This document shows positions 57,712-64,000 of a stretch of 64,000 bases of DNA, one piece after another; the first letter of the stretch is position 1, and every line of letters begins with the position of its first letter. Position numbers and translations under genes: made by a program. The stretch is from Dysidea avara (lineage: Eukaryota > Porifera > Demospongiae > Dictyoceratida > Dysideidae). Location: contig NC_089273.1 in NCBI RefSeq assembly GCF_963678975.1, positions 32,736,973 through 32,800,972 of the forward strand. The letters run 5' to 3'. The notes beneath the pieces are model-generated. The model was not told where the DNA came from, made no database searches, and saw only the letters and a list, made by a program, of their open reading frames with translations.

Positions 57712-58428
57712 TTTACACTCTATTATCAAAAGAAACAACATATTATACATTATAATAATGTACAAAATATGTAAATGAATATAATATTAAAGGGGCAATG
57801 CATCCTGAATTGTTTATACGTGAAGCCGTCCAAGTTTATGATGTAATCATTTAAAACAAATTGCGTCATTGTGTTATGGATCACGTGTGTTATTAAAGTG
57901 ACAGTCTTTATATAATTGTCCTTGTATGAAGATTGTAAGCCAGATGAGCTAGAATGCCCCCTGGGCTGTCTATAACATTGTAACAAAGCCGATACATGAT
58001 GGTAGAGGGCGTGATCATCTTGTTCAAAACGAAGAGTTTCATTTCATACAATAACAATGCTGTCTGGTTGTGATACGTGAACACAAGTTGCCGTGTAGTG
58101 TCAATTACTCCCCAGCTGCTTGTTTATTCCTTTTACAGCAATAGAATAAAATCTGTGTATAGTTTTTAAGATTGTTCTCCCATCCACTGACACACACATG
58201 TGATTTTATTGTACACAAAATAATCACGTGTTTCTGCAATCTTGAATGGCTTTACAACAAAACAAATTTGCGACGCATTGCCCCTTTTATTGCTATGCAC
58301 CCGCACATGTGTATCTACATATGCATGTACAGAATCACTAATGTTACTGATACTGAGCACTATGCACTTTTCTACATGTAGAGGGTCAGCATATGTACAT
58401 TAACAGCTCTTTTTCACAACACATAAAT
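57712..58428. other. Probable NLR 5' region
   Basis: Upstream of the NLR start on the minus strand. A TTTTGATAATAG just before the coding start could end a 5'-UTR intron. No TATA box or upstream exon can be fixed from sequence alone. Confidence 0.35.
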
Positions 58429-59007
58429 TGCGACTGGATCTGCAAAAACCCGACACAATCACGCAGTTATTGAATTCCTGTTTATTAAATATTTATAATC
58501 TACTTAGTCAAGTGTACCCTCTCGCAAAGTTACAGCTTCATATGCCAAGATTTATACAGCAAGTATAGGGAAAATAAATTACAGGGGCTTACTAAAATGA
58601 TTGTAAGAATGGAATGATGTACAGAGTTGAAATTTGTACCATCGTGGTCGCCATGAACAAGGGAATCAATTACTGGGTACGATTTTGCCTTTCTTCATTG
58701 CATACAAAGGCGAAATTTATGAATCGCGTACGATCACTTCAACGTGACATAAACAAATGCCCATAACTTGCATGTCCTTAGGTCTACTGCAATGAAACAA
58801 AGATTTTCGAACTCTCTTAAGTACATAGGTGAATAAGATGATATCCAGGATTTTATTGTAAGTCCCTCCCTTCACTAAGAAAAAGACGTTCAAAAATGTA
58901 CAGAATTTTTTCAACAATACACAAATATTTCACCTATTGTATTCAATGCTTTATACTATAAATTTTGGCTTGTGCGATTATGTTGGGTTTTCGCAGATCT
59001 GGTCACA
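58429..59007. mobile_element. MITE of the TGTGACC family, 579 bp
   Basis: Ends TGCGACTGGATCTGCAAAAA (58,429) and, on the other strand, TGTGACCAGATCTGCGAAAA (59,007), both followed by CCCRACAYAATC. Flanks are AAAT/ATTT. The interior is different from the 235-base members. Non-coding. Confidence 0.75.
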
Positions 59008-59698
59008 ATTTATCTGTACAATGCATGGGAATTTGTATATTTGTATACTCATGAACTCTTTGTAAACTCTTCTTTGATTACTTGTTCTTATGCAAACAGT
59101 AAAACACAAAACTTAATTGTACTGTACATGAAGTCCACTAAAAATGTTTTCTGAAACTGCAGCAACTACACTCTGAAACTTGTCAACTGCCACATGTTAT
59201 GTATGTAACAATGTAAGTGTATATATATTACAAGTTTGGTTATAAATTATATCATCATTTTGGTTACTTCTGGTGATTTAAAATTTTATGCAAGCACATG
59301 ATCAACAGTGCTTCATTTCTCATATGCAGTGCTGTATAACTAGTGCTGTATTTTTCTTTCAGTGCTGTATGGAAATAATAGCACTCTTATTCGTTTGATC
59401 TTTGCCCATGCAAGTCCTTTAAGTACCCATAACTCACATATATGTATGAACATGCACGAAGCAAGTATTTTTTACTCTCCATGAAATGACAAATCCGATG
59501 GTCTATAAAGGTTTTATTCATTTTAGCACTGTTTCAGTATGTACTGAAGAAATTAAACTGTACATATTTTTATATAGCACATGTATTGTTAGACGGTTTA
59601 TTTCAATACTATTTAATAGCAAGTTTTGTAAAAAAAAATGACCGGTTTTTGCTCGGCTGGTCGTATTTGTTTTATTTAATCTTGGTTGATACTGCATA
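59008..59698. other. Intergenic, no supported gene
   Basis: AT-rich; nothing recognised. Confidence 0.5.
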
Positions 59699-59943
59699 TG
59701 TGACCAGGCCGGTGAAAATAGAGCATGTGGGCACAAACTACACCTCATCACATAACAGACAGTGCTGGAATAGAGTATTTGCACTCTGTAACTATTATTA
59801 TAGTGCCAATGAAATGTTTAATAAGTACTGAAAATTATGTGGCTATAGCACAATGGCATAGAAAGTTATGAGTCATGCAAACGTGAAAAAGTATAGGCAA
59901 ACTTTATGTGCCCACATGCCCTATTTTTGCAGGCCCGGTCACA
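59699..59943. mobile_element. MITE with TGTGACC ends, 245 bp, intact copy
   Basis: Ends TGTGACCAGGCCGGTGAAAA and complement TGTGACCGGGCCTGCAAAAA, then AGAGCATGTGGGCAC (left) and its partner (right). TA on both sides. It is the uninterrupted relative of 45,550-45,999. Confidence 0.85.
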
Positions 59944-60283
59944 TATATTTGAATTGTCTGATGGATAAAAATTGACATGGTTTGAGTAAATTCTCTGAAC
60001 AAAGACAAACAGAAAGCTCTATAAACCAGTTAAAACACTGCCATGCTCATGTAATATGGTAATAAAATAGCACTCTGGCACAGTCTCAAACCGAACACAG
60101 CAGTCAGTTTCACCTCGTACTGTATTAGTCTCTCACCCATGCTTCCATGCTATTTTTCCCATATTACACTTGTGGCAGTATATTTGTTTATGATGTGGTA
60201 AAAAATACAGTTTACCACTGTCATTTACTTGTTGGAAATAGTCTTTTTCACACAGACTAGTACAGGGAAATCACTATACCATA

Positions 60284-62925
60284 CATATTTCCTCGTATAA
60301 AGGCTGTGTTCGATTAAACGCCTATCTCGATTATAAACTGGGGGGCCTCCAGCACCTTTGGAATATAAATGCCAGGTTACAAATAGAGGCCCGGGCTATT
60401 ACTTGAGTCTACAGTTAGTGGCTTTAAATGTTTCCCTTGTTGCTACTGCTTCTTCATACTTGAGTTTAGAGCCTTCTGAGGGTTGAAGGTACATGTACTA
60501 CGAGTTAGGGCTGCCATTTTAGTATCGCGATCGATACTAAAGCCACTACTGACGATACTGAAGAGTTCATGATACTTACATATAAGTCAATCATAGCTGG
60601 TGCTACAGTATATAGTGCATTGGATAAGTAGAATTAGAGGAAAACGGGAATGGAAAGCAGGAACAGGAACGACTCATGAAAAACACCTGATAAATAATAT
60701 ATTGGTTGGATAGGTTGGATTTTACAGCACAATGTTTCTTTGCAGCATTGTTTGGACCCTTTTGCTAAAATGATCAAAACACTCTAATAGAGCAGTCACC
60801 TGCATTAAAATACTCTAATAGAGTAATCAAGAATGTTTTGTTAACTATCCCACCAGGGACCCATATTGCTGGCCTGTGAATTGATGAGTTATAGCTGACA
60901 TAGATAGGTATATAGACTAGCTAAGTCATCAACATTGAAAGTTAGCTACTCCTTTGAAACCTTTCTTTTAATAATTGAATTAATACTGATGACAACTGAG
61001 ATTCACGAAGTACTCTAGCTAACTGACATCACATACTATAGGTTTCGAAAACTGCACCTACTGCTTCCAAATAAAATTCATAGCTTTGATACAAGTATGC
61101 ATGCAGCACTGGTATGTTTGTCAAACTGTCTTTAGTCTCCCCATTGGAGCCATGCACCTACACATACTTCAGCTGCCACATGCCCATCATGTGAGACGTA
61201 GCAGGTTCAACTTCCCACATCTATATATAGGACCTAATTTTAGAAAACCGTCGATATCCGCACAATTTTCAAAATGCATTTTATTTGTTCTCTGTTTTCC
61301 ACAGGGACGTAGGAATGGACTAGCCAAGTTTCAGCTTCCTAAGTTAAGCAGCGTTGGAAATACAGCATTAGACAGCCGGACAAGCAAAATACTCTAATAG
61401 AGCAGTAAAAAAAATGTTTCGGTAGCTATCCCACCAGGGACCCATATTGGTGGTCTGTGAATTGATGGGCTATAGCTGTCATAGATAGGTATATAGACTA
61501 GCTAAGTCATCAACATTGAAAGTTAGCTACTTCCTTGAAACCACCATTACATGTATATCATAATATCTAAACCATTATAAGTTTATAAAAGGATTCTAAT
61601 TAACTGACAGTGCCTTCATGTGTGACCGAATTTTGGAAAACCGTCGATATACATGCAACAGTACTTTTGTAATAAAACGCATTTAAAAACTATGGGTAAA
61701 AAATGCAAGCTCCAGAAAAAAAAAATGCAAGTTTTTATCGCCTCGCTGGTGGGCGAATTAAGCCGTCAATGGATAAATCCTGGGCATCATCGTGTTTGCC
61801 TGTCCATAGGGAGTACAAAAATCTTTGTTTCATCTCCATACACGAAAAGATTCCAAAGTTACAGACGTTTGTTTATGTTGCAGTGATGAAAGAATTTACC
61901 GACGATCGTTTTCAGTGAATTTGCCTTCCTTTTCGAACAAAGAAGCATGCCTAGGGAAAAAACTATACCTTGGTGGATGCACAAATTCATGGCAAACACA
62001 ATGAGCCAAGATTCAATTCTGTACGTCGTTGTATCAGTAAGTTATGATGGTTTATGTAAGCATCTGTAGATTGTTTTCTCGATAGCTTCTGTACATATCA
62101 AATTATTTACTAAAGGTGACTGCTCTATTAGAGTGTTTCGATCATTTTAGCAGAAGAATCCAACAATGCTGTAAAGAAGCAGTGTGCTGTAAAATCCAAC
62201 CTCTATAATTATATTGGCATAAAGACCTTTATCAGACATTTTCCACAGGTTGTTCCCGTCCCGTTCCCATTATCCTAAAATTCTACTTACTCGTATTGCT
62301 CAGTATTCCTGCAAGAAGTCTTTTAATGTAGTACCAAGCTAGCCACTATCACCCTTGTTTACAGTAACAGTTATTGTAACACATGCTTTGAGGTTATGTT
62401 ATGGTGTTCACACCTCTCTGCAGGGGTAACCAGGTGGGTAGGCTTTATCACTTACAAGGATTCTTAGCCAAGTAATGCATAACAAATGGACTTTTAATGA
62501 CAGTAAATGGATTTTTAATGACAGTAAATGTATAGGCATGGTGTCACGATAGTCAATAACAAAACATCGCGATATCGATACTCTCAAAATATCGCGGTAT
62601 ATCGTTAAAACGATAATACTGCTCAGCCCTACTACAAGTAATCACATGAGTAGTCCGGACGAGTCCTAGTGCATGCAGAGACAACTATTTTCCAATCATT
62701 AAGCCTTACCTTACACTTATTTATAGTCAACACACTGTATCACTGTTTTCATTACAGCAATCCCGTCCTACCACCACCCTAATTCAATCTAAACAATGGG
62801 CATCGGATGGACCAATCCAAAATAAATGCCCGGTCTCTAATAAAGGCCCTATTCATTTACAGGCCGGATCAATAATGCTGGGAAAGAAATAAAGTCCCAG
62901 GATTTTATACGAGGAAATACGTACA
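60284..62925. mobile_element. Composite palindromic element, about 2.6 kb
   Basis: Nested inverted repeats. Outer words: TACATATTTCCTCGTATAAA (60,284) against TTTATACGAGGAAATACGTA (near 62,907). Middle: TAGGGCTG with TATCG-rich sequence near 60,507 and 62,630. Inner arms (about 60,620-60,810 and 62,112-62,285): GTTGGATTTTACAGCAC, GCAGCATTG, AAATGATC and ACTCTAATAGAGCAGTCACC with their complements. Inside, a segment of about 120 bases is directly repeated (60,840-60,960 and 61,420-61,545). No transposase-like frame. Confidence 0.7.
60840..61545 (+). repeat. Direct repeat pair inside the composite element
   Basis: Two copies (60,840-60,960 and 61,420-61,545) share CTATCCCACCAGGGACCCAT, GATAGGTATATAGACTAGCT and AAGTCATCAACATTGAAAGT. 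Each is preceded by ACTCTAATAGAG and followed further on by TTT(A/G)GAAAACCGTCGATAT (about 61,238 and 61,631). So a unit of about 580 bases was tandemly duplicated. Confidence 0.8.
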
Positions 62926-63017
62926 GTATGTACCTTGGATTTGCTTGTCTGTTTATAGTGAACTGATTGAATCAAAATTCCTTTTTGTAACTTGTTTTAG
63001 TCATGAGTTAAATATTA

Positions 63018-63352
63018 ATCTAAACCAAAACAGCCAAGCTGTAAAAAGAGTGTGGCCCCCAAAAAGGCCAAGGTGAAAAAAGATGTGAAATCCAGGGTGG
63101 CGACCAAGAAATGACTGTGATGGTAGGTTAATGGTAAAATTTTAATTACGACAATTCAGGTAAATTTGAGTTGCCTCCTCCACTAGGATTCGACACCAAA
63201 TTCACCTGAATTGTCGTAATTAAAATTTTTGCCATTTTAACCTACCATCACAGCCATTTCTTGGCCGCCACCTTGGATTTCACATCTTTTTTCACCTTGG
63301 CCTTTTTGGGGGCCACACTCTTTTTTTAAAGCTTGGCTGTTTTGGTTTAGAT
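63018..63352. repeat. Foldback repeat, about 150-bp arms
   Basis: Arms about 63,018-63,167 and 63,203-63,352 are inverted copies with a few mismatches and a ~35-base spacer. Shared words: AACCAAAACAGCCAAGCT, GTGTGGCCCCCAAAAAGGCC, GAAAAAAGATGTGAAATCCA, TGATGGTAGGTTAA, AATTTTAATTACGACAATTC. Non-coding. Confidence 0.88.
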
Positions 63353-63565
63353 ATCACTTCTTTTTGAATTACAAGCCACAAAGCTGGCCATAAACTGGCT
63401 TTGATGCTTCCTTGTAACTTGTTTATTTTCTTTACTACAGGAATTGTGGAACAAAGGAAGTAATTGTGTGTATAGTTTTTGTCTGATTAAATATTTGTAT
63501 ATTTAACATTGAATGATGATTATCACATACTTTAGTTAATAACGTGACTTTGTACATAACTAAAC

Positions 63566-64000
63566 TGTAGCTGAAATTATCATTGTTTGTAGCTGAAACT
63601 ATCATTGTTTGTAGCTGAACTCTTTTCAGAGTGACTTGTTTCTATAGCTAAACTCTCTACAGGATAATTTGTTTCTAGCTGAACTCTCTACAGGGCGATT
63701 TTTTTGCAGCTGAACTCTCTACATTGTGGTTTCTTTGTAGCTGAACTCTCTACAAGGTAACTTGTTCTAGCTGAACTCTATACAGGGTGGCTGAACTCTC
63801 TACAGGTGATTTGTTTGCAACTGAACTCTCTACAAGATGATTCGTTTCTAGCTGATCTCTCTATAGTGTAACTTGATTGTAGCTGAACTCTCTACAGGAT
63901 GGTTTCTTTGTAGCTGATCTACCTACAGGGTGACTTGTTTCTAGCTGATCTCTCTACAGGGTGACGTGTTTGTAGCTGAACTCTCTATAGGGTTATCTGT
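63566..64000 (+). repeat. Tandem repeat, ~30-bp unit, runs off the window
   Basis: About 14 diverged units of the form GTAGCTGAACTCTCTACAGG plus a spacer like GTGACTTGTTT. The core GTAG...CTAC is self-complementary. Unit length varies from about 25 to 31 bases. Confidence 0.88.

Noticed and set aside
63566-64000. CRISPR array
   Set aside because: Units diverge from one another, there are no unique spacers of constant length, and the genome is eukaryotic.

Overview
The window is AT-rich eukaryotic DNA from an invertebrate animal, most likely a sponge. This is inferred from gene style, not proven: an intronless RING/B-box/filamin/NHL (TRIM-NHL) gene, a very large single-exon DEATH-NACHT-LRR (NLR) gene, and dense small inverted-repeat elements. 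A cnidarian is the main alternative. There is no sign of bacterial gene organisation, and no tRNA, rRNA or CRISPR array was found.

Layout. At 1.9-4.1 kb is a TRIM-NHL gene whose frame is broken by a short tandem duplication. At 7.3-7.8 kb is a small intronless gene with a likely N-myristoylation start, followed within 25 bases by a miniature inverted-repeat element (MITE). From 8.5 to 20.7 kb there are only repeats: a 2.5-kb palindromic element with GGAAC-repeat ends, several MITEs, a cluster of ACGCGT palindromes, a broken non-LTR retrotransposon and a perfect 181-base foldback. At 20,761-25,923 lies a complete-looking 5.16-kb DNA transposon with 70-base terminal inverted repeats, a 7-base target duplication and two convergent genes. 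One gene encodes a predicted 884-residue P-element/THAP9-like transposase whose seven exons join in frame; the other encodes an unrecognised lysine-rich protein. At 33,343-38,509 is a Ty3/Gypsy-type LTR retrotransposon on the minus strand with identical 88-base LTRs and integrase upstream of reverse transcriptase (the Gmr1-like order). At 42.8-46.0 kb is a nest of repeats: candidate tRNA-derived SINEs, MITEs inside other repeats, and decayed LINE fragments. At 47.0-57.7 kb (minus) is the giant NLR gene, about 3,562 codons once a single-base frame break is allowed for, with on the order of 100 leucine-rich repeats. The last 6 kb holds more MITEs, a 2.6-kb composite palindrome, a 150-base foldback and a tandem repeat running off the end.

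How the genes relate. The TRIM-NHL and NLR genes belong to families used in intracellular sensing and innate immunity, and both have a possible 3' splice site just before the start codon, suggesting 5'-UTR introns. The other substantial coding sequences belong to mobile elements. A recurring theme is that otherwise well-preserved reading frames are broken by very small indels, several in homopolymers (NLR, transposon companion gene, LTR element). These could be real mutations or base-level assembly errors, so the affected genes should not be called pseudogenes on this evidence alone.
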